Positions 53,745-64,000 of a stretch of DNA of 64,000 nucleotides are shown one piece after another. The position numbers and the translations under genes are program-made. Within the stretch, counting starts at the first letter, position 1, and each line of letters starts with the position of its first letter. The stretch comes from Neisseria sp. Marseille-Q6792 (GTDB lineage: Bacteria > Pseudomonadota > Gammaproteobacteria > Burkholderiales > Neisseriaceae): NCBI RefSeq assembly GCF_943181435.1, contig NZ_OW969598.1, positions 310,001 to 374,000 on the forward strand, written 5' to 3'. The notes below the pieces were generated by a model, which was not told where the DNA came from, made no database searches, and saw only the letters and a list, made by a program, of their open reading frames with translations.

Positions 53745-55148
53745 TCAGACGGCATTTTGCCACTGTTGCAACAGTTCTTGCAGAAAGCTTTTTTGTTCGT
53801 GTCCGCTGTTTATGGCTTCTTGCAGGTAGCGGCAGGCTTTTTCGTTGTCCGGCTCGACGCCGTGTCCGTTGTAATGGATGCAGGCGAGATTATAGAGTGC
53901 CATGCTGTCTTTTTGTGCGGCGGCTTTTTCAAACCATTTGCGTGCTTCATTGTAGTCGGCGGCCATACCCTGTCCGAAGTAATACATACTGCCCAGATTG
54001 GTTTGGGCTTTGCTGTGTCCGAGTTCTGCGGCTTCTGTGTAGAGTTTGAGCGCGGCTGCATATTCGGGCGCGCATTGTAATCCGTAATGCAGGGCTTGGG
54101 CTTTTTGATAAAGCTGCTCTGCCTGTTGCCGCCTGATGGCGGAATCTTTGATGCCGCCGTATTGGTCGGGATGGTTTAACGCGCTGTCGGATATGAGTTT
54201 CTGATAGGCGGAAAGGCTGCCTGCTTCGGCTGCCTGCCGATAATAATGTAGGGCTTTTTCTTTATCGGAAGCCATGCCCAGCCCGTAGCGGTAGATGTCG
54301 CCCAGTATCCGCAAACCTTCGGGATGGCGTTCGGCTGCGGCTGCTTCGGCATGATGCAGGGCAAGTTCGTGGTTTCTTTCCAGATGTTTGCCTTGTAGGT
54401 AGATGTCGGCAAGTGCGGCATGAGCTTTATGGTCATTTTCCCGTGCGGCCTGTTGAAACCAGTGAACGGCTTCATCGGGAGCCGTAGGTAGGATGAGTTC
54501 GGCAAGCGGGGTGTAGGCGGGAATGTATCCTTGTTGCGCGGCGGCGCGCAAATGATTGATGGCTTGGGTCGTGTCGGTTGGTGTACCTTGTCCGAAACGG
54601 TATTGAAGGCCGAGCTGCCATTGTGCCGCCGCCAAGCCTTGTGCTGCAGCCTCGCGGTAGAGCAGGTGTGCCGTTTCAAAATCCGGCGGCATGCCGTACT
54701 GGCAGTATTGGGCAAGCAGATATTGTCCGTGGGGGTTGTTGTTTTTTGCGGTCGTTTTTGCCCATTTCAGGGCTTCTTCAAAATGCCGGGACGCATACAG
54801 CAGGTACATCAGGCGGACTTGTGCTTCAGGCAGCCCTTCCTCTGCCAACGGTCTGTAAAGCGGTTTCAGGGTTTCAGGGGGTGCACCTTTCAATTCTTGG
54901 ATATATGCCAGATTGTAACGCGCGTAGGGATGCCCCTGTTCGGCAGCGATGCGGAGCATTTCCATACCTTGTTCGCGGTCTTGGTGCGGGCTGTTTGTAT
55001 CAAGCAGGTGTTTTGCCAACTCGAATGCGGCGGCGGGATGGCCTGCCGAGGCCGCTTCTGTCAGCAGGCGGCGGACTTCGCTAAAGTCAAATTGTTCTTG
55101 AGACAGGCGTTCTAAGGCTTGATGATAGAGTAAGTCGGGATTGTTCAT
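53745..55148 (-). CDS. Sel1-repeat (TPR-like) protein
   Basis: A 467-residue protein built of about ten Sel1-like repeats, each near 36 residues, with the pattern A-xx-G-x-x-x-A-x-x-x-L-A-x-x-Y (for example AAAQGLAAAQWQLGLQYRFGQG, AEAGSLSAYQKLI, AELGHSKAQTNLGSMYYFGQG, AAAQKDSMALYNLACIHYNG). No signal peptide is seen, so it may be cytoplasmic, although many Sel1 proteins are exported. It likely scaffolds protein-protein contacts. The start MNNPDLLYHQAL is preferred over an ATG ten codons upstream because GGAAAA lies before it. A 107-bp CREE lies just upstream and may supply a promoter. Confidence 0.8.
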   Translation of the reverse strand: MNNPDLLYHQALERLSQEQFDFSEVRRLLTEAASAGHPAAAFELAKHLLDTNSPHQDREQGMEMLRIAAEQGHPYARYNLAYIQELKGAPPETLKPLYRPLAEEGLPEAQVRLMYLLYASRHFEEALKWAKTTAKNNNPHGQYLLAQYCQYGMPPDFETAHLLYREAAAQGLAAAQWQLGLQYRFGQGTPTDTTQAINHLRAAAQQGYIPAYTPLAELILPTAPDEAVHWFQQAARENDHKAHAALADIYLQGKHLERNHELALHHAEAAAAERHPEGLRILGDIYRYGLGMASDKEKALHYYRQAAEAGSLSAYQKLISDSALNHPDQYGGIKDSAIRRQQAEQLYQKAQALHYGLQCAPEYAAALKLYTEAAELGHSKAQTNLGSMYYFGQGMAADYNEARKWFEKAAAQKDSMALYNLACIHYNGHGVEPDNEKACRYLQEAINSGHEQKSFLQELLQQWQNAV

Positions 55149-55202
55149 ATCAGATCGTTTTCCGTTTTGTCGAATCATTGTTATTTATTATGAAGTTAGG
55201 TT

Positions 55203-55309
55203 TATAGTGGATTAAATTTAAATCAGGACAAGGCGACGAAGCCGCAGACAGTACAAATAGTACGGCAAGGCGAGGCAACGCCGTACTGGTTTAAATTTAA
55301 TCCACTATA
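55203..55309. mobile_element. Correia element, 107-bp internally deleted form
   Basis: TATAGTGGATTAAATTTAAA at the left and its inverted end at the right bound the short CREE form lacking the central segment. It lies between uvrC and the Sel1 gene, upstream of the latter. It reads as identical to the copy at 63436-63542. Confidence 0.95.
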
Positions 55310-55370
55310 TATCGGTATGCCGGCCTGCTGTATCATATTTTTACAGACGGATTTTGTCTTTGACAGCATG

Positions 55371-57224
55371 CTAATGCAGATGCTCGTAAATGGTTTCCGC
55401 CAATGCCTTGCTGATGCCTTCGACTTGTTCCAAATCTTCTTTGCTGGCGGCAACGACGCCGCGCAGGCCGCCGAAGCGGGTGAGTAGGGCCTGGCGGCGT
55501 TTGCTGCCTACGCCGGGGATGTCGCTTAAGGAGGAGGTAACGCGTGCTTTGTCGCGTTTTTTGCGGTGGCCTGTGATGGCAAAGCGGTGTGATTCGTCGC
55601 GCACGGTTTGCAGAAGGTGCAGGGCGGGGCTGTGCGGGGGCAGGCGGAAGGTTTCGCCGGTGAACGGGAGAATGAGTTCTTCCATACCGGCTTTGCGTTC
55701 GGGGCCTTTGGCGATGCCGACCAAGGGGATGTACAGACCGAGTTCTTCCCATACCGATACGGCGACGCCGATTTGTCCTTTGCCGCCGTCAATCAATACG
55801 ACATCCGGCCATTTGACGGTCTCGCCGTTGGCTTCGGCTTCCTGCATTTTGCCGTAACGGCGCATCAATACTTCGCGCATGGCGGCGTAGTCGTCGCCGG
55901 GCTTGGCAGTGGTGATGTTGTAGCGGCGGTATTGCGAGGGCTGGATGTTTTGTTCGTCGTACACGACGCAGGACGCAATAGTGGCCTCGCCTTGGGTGTG
56001 GCTGATGTCAAAGCATTCGAGGCGGTTGAGGCCGTCTGAATCCATACCGAGGATTTTGGCGAGTTCGTCGATGCGGTGTTGTTGGCTGCTTTGTTGCAGG
56101 CGGCGTTGGGCAATCGCCATTTGTGCGTTTTGTTCCGCCATTTTCAGCCAGACTTTGCGTTCGCCTATGGTTTTGGTAACGAACTGCATTTGTTTGCCGT
56201 GTTCGCTCTCTAGGGCTTCTTTCAATGCGTCGGGCATGGGAAAGTTGCTAATAATGATGTCGGGTTTGCTTTTGCCCAGATAGTGTTGGGCGACGAAGGC
56301 TTCGGCGTAGTCTTGCCCGTTTGGTTCGGGATCGTTTTTGGTGTCGGGGAAGAAGCTTTTGTCGCCGACGTGCCGCCCACCGCGGATGCTGACCCAGTGT
56401 ACGCAGACGATGCCGTCTGAAACCACCAGCGCGAGCAGGTCGATGTCGTTGGGGTTGTTCGGGTTTTTGCTGTCGATAAACTGGTTGCTCTGCATGATGC
56501 CGAGTGCTTGAATTTGATCGCGGTAGCGGGCGGCTTCTTCAAATTGCAGATTGGCGGCGGCGGTCTGCATTTTGTGTTGCAGGGTACGCGTCAGTTCGTC
56601 GGTTTTGCCGTTGAGGAAGGTGGAGGCTTGGCGCACGCTGTCGCGGTAGTCTTCTTCGCTGATATGTCCGACGCAGGGCGCAGTACAGCGTTTGATTTGG
56701 TACAGCAGGCAAGGGCGGTCGCGGTGTTCGAATACGCTGTCTTCGCAGGTACGCAGCATAAAGACTTTTTGCAACACTTGAATGCTGTCGCGCACGGCGT
56801 TGCTGTTCGGATACGGACCGAAGTATTGGTTGGGCTTTTTCAGCGTGCCGCGGTAATACGCCATTTGCGGATATTGATGGCCGCTGAGCATCAGATAAGG
56901 ATAGCTTTTGTCGTCGCGGAAAAGGATATTGTATTTCGGCGACAAGGCTTTGATGAAGTTGTTTTCGAGAATCAGGGCTTCGGCTTCGGAACGCGTGATG
57001 GTGGTTTCGATGTGGCGAACCTGTTTCACCATCAATGCGATGCGCGGCGAATGGTCGTTTTTTTGGAAATAGCCGGACACGCGCCGCTTGAGGTTGACGG
57101 CTTTGCCGACGTATAAGACCTTGCCGCCTTCGTCAAAAAAACGGTACACGCCCGGCAGCTTGGGCAGGTTTTTGAGGAAGAGCGGGATGTCGAATTGTTC
57201 CGGAGAACGGTTTTCTGTATTCAT
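55371..57224 (-). CDS. uvrC: Excinuclease ABC subunit C
   Basis: A 617-residue endonuclease that cuts on both sides of a lesion bound by UvrB. The N-terminal GIY-YIG nuclease ([30 protein letters not shown]), a UVR motif ([28 protein letters not shown]), the RNase H-like nuclease ([21 protein letters not shown]) and two C-terminal helix-hairpin-helix motifs ([29 protein letters not shown]) are all present. The start is set at MNTENRS; a longer frame reads through a DUS. An AGGCCGTCTGAA uptake sequence lies inside (56029). Confidence 0.97.
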
Positions 57225-57311
57225 ATCAATTATTTGAAAAACGGCTTCAGACGGCATATCGGCAGCGGCAGCCTTATCCGTTCGGAAAAGCTGTCGGGTG
57301 GTTATATGCGG

Positions 57312-59489
<2,178 letters not shown>

Positions 59490-59610
59490 AAGCGTGATTC
59501 CTGCTTTGATGTTCAGACGGCAGTCAAGGCTGCGGGATGCCGTCTGAAACGCCGGTATGGTCGAAATTTCTCAAACGCGCCGATAATTCGAGTAGAATCC
59601 GAAAACTTGA

Positions 59611-60579
<969 letters not shown>

Positions 60580-60633
60580 ATGCCGTCTGAAACCGAAATT
60601 TTCGGCGGAATACAAGTTTTTCGTACCAAATCC

Positions 60634-60662
60634 TTGATTCCGTCGGCAAACCCCAATATAAT
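60634..60662 (+). promoter_or_regulatory. Promoter of the rpsF operon
   Basis: TTGATT (60634-60639), 17 bases, and a perfect TATAAT (60657-60662). Transcription should start near 60669, giving a leader of about 66 bases. Confidence 0.7.
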
Positions 60663-60680
60663 GCCCCTTCTTTGAACCTT

Positions 60681-60714
60681 GCCTTCTGCTTTCGCATGGC
60701 AGAAGGCTGTTTTT
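60681..60714 (+). promoter_or_regulatory. Terminator-like hairpin in the rpsF leader
   Basis: GCCTTCTGC (60681-60689) pairs perfectly with GCAGAAGGC (60699-60707), followed by TGTTTTT. It looks like an intrinsic terminator located 20 bases before the ATG, so it may attenuate S6-PriB-S18-L9 expression. The CCG pattern of the known S6:S18 RNA motif is not obvious here. Confidence 0.55.
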
Positions 60715-60734
60715 ACCATCCATAAGGAGATAAC

Positions 60735-61103
60735 ATGCGTCATTACGAGATCGTGTTTATCGTTCATCCTGATCAAAGCGAGCAAGTGCCCGCTATGGTT
60801 GAGCGTTACAAAACCATGATTACCGAGGCAAACGGTAAGATTCACCGTCTGGAAGATTGGGGTCGCCGCCAACTGGCTTACCCGATTAACAAAATCCACA
60901 AAGCACATTATGTTTTGATGAACATTGAAACCACTCCGGAAGTTGTTGAGGAGTTGGAAACCGCGTTCCGTTTCAATGATGCGGTATTGCGTCATCTGAC
61001 CATCAAAACCAAACACGCCGTTACCGAAGCATCCCCTATGTTGGGTGGCGAAAAGGCTAAGAACCTGTTGAGCGGTGCGTCTGAAGAAGCGGTTGCCCAA
61101 TAA
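60735..61103 (+). CDS. rpsF: 30S ribosomal protein S6
   Basis: A 122-residue ribosomal protein of the 30S platform that pairs with S18. It begins [25 protein letters not shown] and has the conserved [30 protein letters not shown] and the tail with [20 protein letters not shown] precedes the ATG. First gene of rpsF-priB-rpsR-rplI. Confidence 0.98.
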   Translation: MRHYEIVFIVHPDQSEQVPAMVERYKTMITEANGKIHRLEDWGRRQLAYPINKIHKAHYVLMNIETTPEVVEELETAFRFNDAVLRHLTIKTKHAVTEASPMLGGEKAKNLLSGASEEAVAQ

Positions 61104-61406
61104 TTGGGATTCAATAATCTTGTTTCGCTTGCCGCGTTAATTGAAAAGGTTTTCCCTATTCGATATACGCCTGCCGGAATCTCTGTCTTAGATATTATCT
61201 TAAAGCATGAATCATGGCAGAAAGAAAATGGACAGCAATGTCTTGTTCAATTGGAAATTCCGGCACGGATTTTAGGCAGGCAGGCGGAAGAGTGGCAGTA
61301 TCGGCAAGGTGTATATGTTCACGTCGAAGGTTTTTTAGCTCAAAAAAACAGACGCTCCCTTATGCCGATGCTCAGAATACAAAACATTAAAGAATATAAA
61401 GGTTAA
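61104..61406 (+). CDS. priB: Primosomal replication protein N (PriB), TTG start
   Basis: A 100-residue OB-fold single-stranded-DNA-binding protein that helps PriA restart stalled replication forks. It begins [21 protein letters not shown] when read from the TTG at 61104, which abuts the rpsF stop with no gap. No ATG lies near, so the TTG start is inferred; it also agrees with the known gonococcal PriB N-terminus. The ending [15 protein letters not shown] is conserved. Coupling to rpsF translation is expected. Confidence 0.93.
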   Translation: MGFNNLVSLAALIEKVFPIRYTPAGISVLDIILKHESWQKENGQQCLVQLEIPARILGRQAEEWQYRQGVYVHVEGFLAQKNRRSLMPMLRIQNIKEYKG

Positions 61407-61412
61407 ACGACA

Positions 61413-61643
61413 ATGGCTCGTCAATCATTCAAACGTAGAAAATTCTGCCGTTTTACGGCTGAAAAAATCCAAGAAGTCGATTACAAACAAGTTGATTTGC
61501 TGAAAGACTTTATCTCTGAAAACGGTAAAATCATTCCTGCCCGCATTACAGGAACAAAGGCATTCTACCAACGCCAATTGGCTGTTGCCGTAAAACGCGC
61601 GCGTTTCTTGGCTCTGCTGCCTTACACCGACCAACACAAATAA
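61413..61643 (+). CDS. rpsR: 30S ribosomal protein S18
   Basis: A 76-residue ribosomal protein that binds S6 and the 16S platform. The conserved [27 protein letters not shown] and [37 protein letters not shown] are intact. It follows priB by six bases. Confidence 0.98.
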
Positions 61644-61659
61644 TTTTGGAGATTGAATC

Positions 61660-62112
61660 ATGCAAATTATTCTGTTAGAAAAAATCGGCGGTTTGGGTAA
61701 TTTGGGCGATATCGTAACCGTAAAAAACGGTTATGCCCGCAACTTCTTGATTCCTGCTGGTAAGGCAAAACGTGCTACTGAAGCAAACATGAAAGAGTTT
61801 GAAGCACGCCGCGCCGAACTGGAAGCCAAACAGGCTGAAATTTTGGCAGATGCCCAAGCCCGTCAGGAAAAATTGGATGGCCAAACCATTACCGTTGCCC
61901 AAAAAGCAGGTGTGGACGGTCGTCTGTTCGGTTCCGTTACCAATGCCGACATTGCGGCTGCAATCGTTGCGACCGGCATCGAAGCTGCCAAAGCGAATGT
62001 ACGTCTGCCAAACGGCCCTCTGAAAGCCGTTGGCGAGTATGAAGTAGAAGTTGCTTTGCACACTGATGCCGTTGCTAAAATTACCGTTGCCGTCGTTGCT
62101 GCAGCTGAGTAA
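61660..62112 (+). CDS. rplI: 50S ribosomal protein L9
   Basis: A 150-residue ribosomal protein with two domains joined by a long helix. The N-terminal domain ([40 protein letters not shown]) and the C-terminal domain ([21 protein letters not shown] ... [27 protein letters not shown]) are typical. Last gene of the operon, closed by a DUS terminator. TTGGAGAT lies before the ATG. Confidence 0.98.
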   Translation: MQIILLEKIGGLGNLGDIVTVKNGYARNFLIPAGKAKRATEANMKEFEARRAELEAKQAEILADAQARQEKLDGQTITVAQKAGVDGRLFGSVTNADIAAAIVATGIEAAKANVRLPNGPLKAVGEYEVEVALHTDAVAKITVAVVAAAE

Positions 62113-62126
62113 TTGAAATTATCAGA

Positions 62127-62179
62127 ATGCCGTCTGAAACCATGTTCCGATTATCGGTAAGGTTTCAGACGGCATTTCT
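62127..62179 (+). terminator. DUS-pair terminator of the rpsF operon
   Basis: A 15-bp DUS stem (62127-62141 with 62161-62175) encloses a second small hairpin (CCGAT/ATCGG) and is followed by T-rich sequence. Confidence 0.85.
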
Positions 62180-62313
62180 TTTACTTTTAGATTTCCAATG
62201 AGGAAAGTGTGCAGTTTTTTGCTGTTTCCGCATATCGGTATCGTCGGTGTGTCGGTTAATAATGTTATGTTGCCGTAACTGTTTTTATTTTCTGTATCTG
62301 TTTGGGGTTTTCT

Positions 62314-63381
62314 ATGAAAACGATAAAAATACTTCCGTTGGCAATTTGTTTGGCTGCTTTGTCTGCCTGTACGACGGTTAAGACAATTGAGAAAGAAGGA
62401 AATGAACGTCCGCAAAATGAACGTCCGCAATTTGATGTTGTGGCAGAATCAGTATCCAGCAGCGGGTTTGCCGCCAATGCCAATGTCCGCCGTTTTGTGG
62501 ATTATGAGGTTGAAAAGGGAGATTTTTCCCGAGTGGAATTAGGGAATTTTTTTGATAATGCGGTTTATAAGGCAAACATTATCAATATTATGTACAAACC
62601 TTCTACATCCAGACCGTGGTATGAATTTAAGGTTGGCAATTCGGGAGCTGCAAAATTTAACGGGGCCCGGAAGTTTTATTCTGAAAATCAGGCAGTAATT
62701 GAAAGAGTGGCGGATGAATATGGCGTACCGGCCGAACTTATCGTGGCGATTATAGGGATTGAAACGAATTACGGTAAGAATATGGGCAGTTTCCGGGTTG
62801 CCGATGCATTGGCAACTTTGGGCTTTGATTATCCCCGCCGTGCCGAGTTCTTCCAAAAAGAATTGGTTGAGCTTTTGCGGTTGGCAAAGGAAGAAGGCAG
62901 TGATGTTTTTGCTTTTAAGGGCAGTTATGCGGGTGCAATGGGTATGCCGCAATTTATGCCTTCGAGCTACCGGAAATGGGCGGTAGATTATGACGGAGAC
63001 GGACATCGGGACATATGGGGCAATGTTGGCGATGTGGCGGCCTCGATTGCCAATTATATGAAACAGCACGGTTGGGTGACCGGAGGAAAAATGCTGGTAC
63101 CCGTTACGCTGACGCCGAGTGCGGATATTCAAGCCATAATTGGAGAAAAAACGGCATTGGTGCGGACAGTTGCAGACCTGAAGGCTTATGGCATCAAACC
63201 TCAGGAAGAGCTTGCAGATCATGAAAAAGCAATCTTGTTCAGCTTGGAGGTTAAGCCCGGCGTATTTGAATATTATTTAGGTTTAAACAATTTTTATACG
63301 GTTTGGCAATACAATCACAGCCGGATGTATGTAACGGCAGTCAGGGATATTGCCAATTCGCTTGGAAATAGGAGGCTCTAA
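62314..63381 (+). CDS. mltB: Membrane-bound lytic murein transglycosylase B
   Basis: A 355-residue lipoprotein enzyme that cleaves peptidoglycan glycan strands to the 1,6-anhydro form. The lipobox LSAC (Cys19) follows the signal sequence MKTIKILPLAICLAALSAC. The catalytic Glu is in IVAIIGIETNYGKNMG, and the family motifs FKGSYAGAMGMPQFMPSSY, DIWGNVGDVAASIANYM and LGLNNFYTVWQYNHS are present. A 15-base tandem duplication (62401-62430) encodes a NERPQ-NERPQ repeat just after the lipid anchor. ATG 62314 is used; a TTG four codons upstream is rejected. Confidence 0.94.
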   Translation: MKTIKILPLAICLAALSACTTVKTIEKEGNERPQNERPQFDVVAESVSSSGFAANANVRRFVDYEVEKGDFSRVELGNFFDNAVYKANIINIMYKPSTSRPWYEFKVGNSGAAKFNGARKFYSENQAVIERVADEYGVPAELIVAIIGIETNYGKNMGSFRVADALATLGFDYPRRAEFFQKELVELLRLAKEEGSDVFAFKGSYAGAMGMPQFMPSSYRKWAVDYDGDGHRDIWGNVGDVAASIANYMKQHGWVTGGKMLVPVTLTPSADIQAIIGEKTALVRTVADLKAYGIKPQEELADHEKAILFSLEVKPGVFEYYLGLNNFYTVWQYNHSRMYVTAVRDIANSLGNRRL

Positions 63382-63435
63382 TATTTCTTTTCAGATATCG
63401 TTTTAAGAAAATATAAACGATATGGAATATCTATG

Positions 63436-63542
63436 TATAGTGGATTAAATTTAAATCAGGACAAGGCGACGAAGCCGCAGACAGTACAAATAGTACGGCA
63501 AGGCGAGGCAACGCCGTACTGGTTTAAATTTAATCCACTATA
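63436..63542. mobile_element. Correia element, 107-bp internally deleted form
   Basis: The same short CREE as at 55203, with TATAGTGGATTA/TAATCCACTATA ends. It lies downstream of mltB and about 300 bases upstream of the autotransporter-type gene. Confidence 0.95.
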
Positions 63543-63851
63543 GATTCATGAATCACATAATGTTACCAATACATTATCTTTATGGTTGACAGTATCGGCA
63601 ATTGATAGGCAGGTCGGCAAACCCTTTTTTTCTGTGGAGAAGATTTGGTTATTATAGAAGGTGTGTAGGAAATGTATTAAGGAAATAAATGTTTGGTTAA
63701 TTTAAGTAATTCTATTAGTTTTCCAGACTAGTTCTATATAAAATGCCGACCTCATATGCCTATCCTGATAAATTATAGTAGCTTGGCAGGCTGTGCCGTC
63801 AAAAAACAGGGATAGAATAAATTTAACTATATTAAACGGGGATTACTCATA
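63543..63851 (+). other. AT-rich leader region of the autotransporter-type gene
   Basis: 309 bases with no ORF. It contains a TTGACA (63583) without a well-placed -10, a T7 tract near 63624-63630, a TATATAAAA-type element near 63735 and a GGGGAT ribosome site before the start at 63852. Confidence 0.4.
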
Positions 63852-64000
63852 ATGAATAAGATTTTCAAGGTGGTTTACAATAAGGCGACTGGCAGATATG
63901 AAGTTGTATCGGAGCTGGCAAAAGCCGAAGGTAAAGCATCTTCGTCAACTCTGCAGAATAAATCTATATTTTCCAAACAAGTGTCCAGATTGACCATGCT
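63852..64000 (+). CDS. Autotransporter-type protein, N-terminus with ESPR, truncated by window edge
   Basis: The first 49 codons read MNKIFKVVYNKATGRYEVVS then ELAKAEGKASSSTLQNKSIF. This is the extended signal peptide region (ESPR) found in large type V secreted proteins: trimeric autotransporters, classical autotransporters and two-partner exoproteins. The hydrophobic core of the signal peptide should follow just beyond the window. The exact gene cannot be told from this fragment. GGGG lies before the ATG. AT-rich leader and CREE lie upstream. Confidence 0.75.
   Translation, partial: MNKIFKVVYNKATGRYEVVSELAKAEGKASSSTLQNKSIFSKQVSRLTM

Noticed and set aside
63583..63588. TTGACA as the promoter of the autotransporter-type gene
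   Set aside because: There is no acceptable -10 at 16-18 bases, so the perfect -35 hexamer is probably by chance.

Overview
The window is chromosomal DNA from a Neisseria species, most likely the N. meningitidis / N. lactamica group. The 12-base DNA uptake sequence ATGCCGTCTGAA (AT-DUS) occurs dozens of times, usually as an inverted pair that forms a gene-end terminator. There are three Correia elements (CREE), a block of dRS3 repeats of the NIME type, and a gene order and protein set typical of the genus (clpX, gatCAB, pdh operon, proS, envC/ctpA, uvrB, uvrC, trxB, rpsF-priB-rpsR-rplI). The species call is an inference; nothing here separates the close relatives rigorously.

Layout. 1-970 is an AT-rich edge of what looks like a polymorphic-toxin (maf-like) island: part of an unknown minus-strand gene, the C-terminal stump of a toxin-like ORF, and an overlapping lipoprotein gene that looks like its immunity partner. 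1-13 kb holds clpX with its own promoter, a candidate 160-nt small RNA with promoter and terminator, a lipoprotein, a nonsense-riddled XRE regulator pseudogene, a DEAD-box helicase, a stand-alone rlmK, trxA with a WCKPC active site, a dnrN-type di-iron repair protein, nadE, xseA, a dRS3 array and an OFA-family MFS transporter. 13-24 kb has rluB, pdxH, an AT-rich two-gene islet, a 2Fe-2S flavin reductase, the gatC-gatA-virK/ybjX-gatB cluster, marC and an aldehyde dehydrogenase. 24-33 kb has a full-length CREE, RNA methyltransferases, a DUF1853 protein, trmJ, suhB, a TonB-dependent siderophore-type receptor and a DUF945 protein. 33-42 kb carries the pyruvate dehydrogenase genes aceE-aceF-lpdA (three lipoyl domains in all), an AT-rich gap with DnaA-box-like 9-mers, and proS. 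42-51 kb has a FAH-family enzyme, creA-algH-yqgF, envC-like and ctpA cell-envelope genes, a DUF1963 protein and uvrB. 50.8-52.8 kb is an accessory patch: two unknown AT-rich genes behind a good promoter, a REP-associated tyrosine transposase (RAYT) with its palindromes, and a membrane-anchored pseudopilin-like protein. 52.9-62 kb has trmB, a Sel1-repeat protein, uvrC, copA, trxB and the S6/PriB/S18/L9 operon. The end holds mltB, another CREE and the start of an autotransporter-type gene with an ESPR signal peptide.

How it works together. Most of the window is housekeeping: translation (gatCAB, proS, ribosomal proteins, rRNA and tRNA modification), DNA repair (uvrB, uvrC, xseA, yqgF), redox (trxA, trxB, dnrN), central carbon (pdh) and peptidoglycan turnover (envC, ctpA, mltB). 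Novelty is concentrated in four accessory spots: 1-970, 2.7-4.5 kb, 14.9-16.1 kb and 50.8-52.8 kb.
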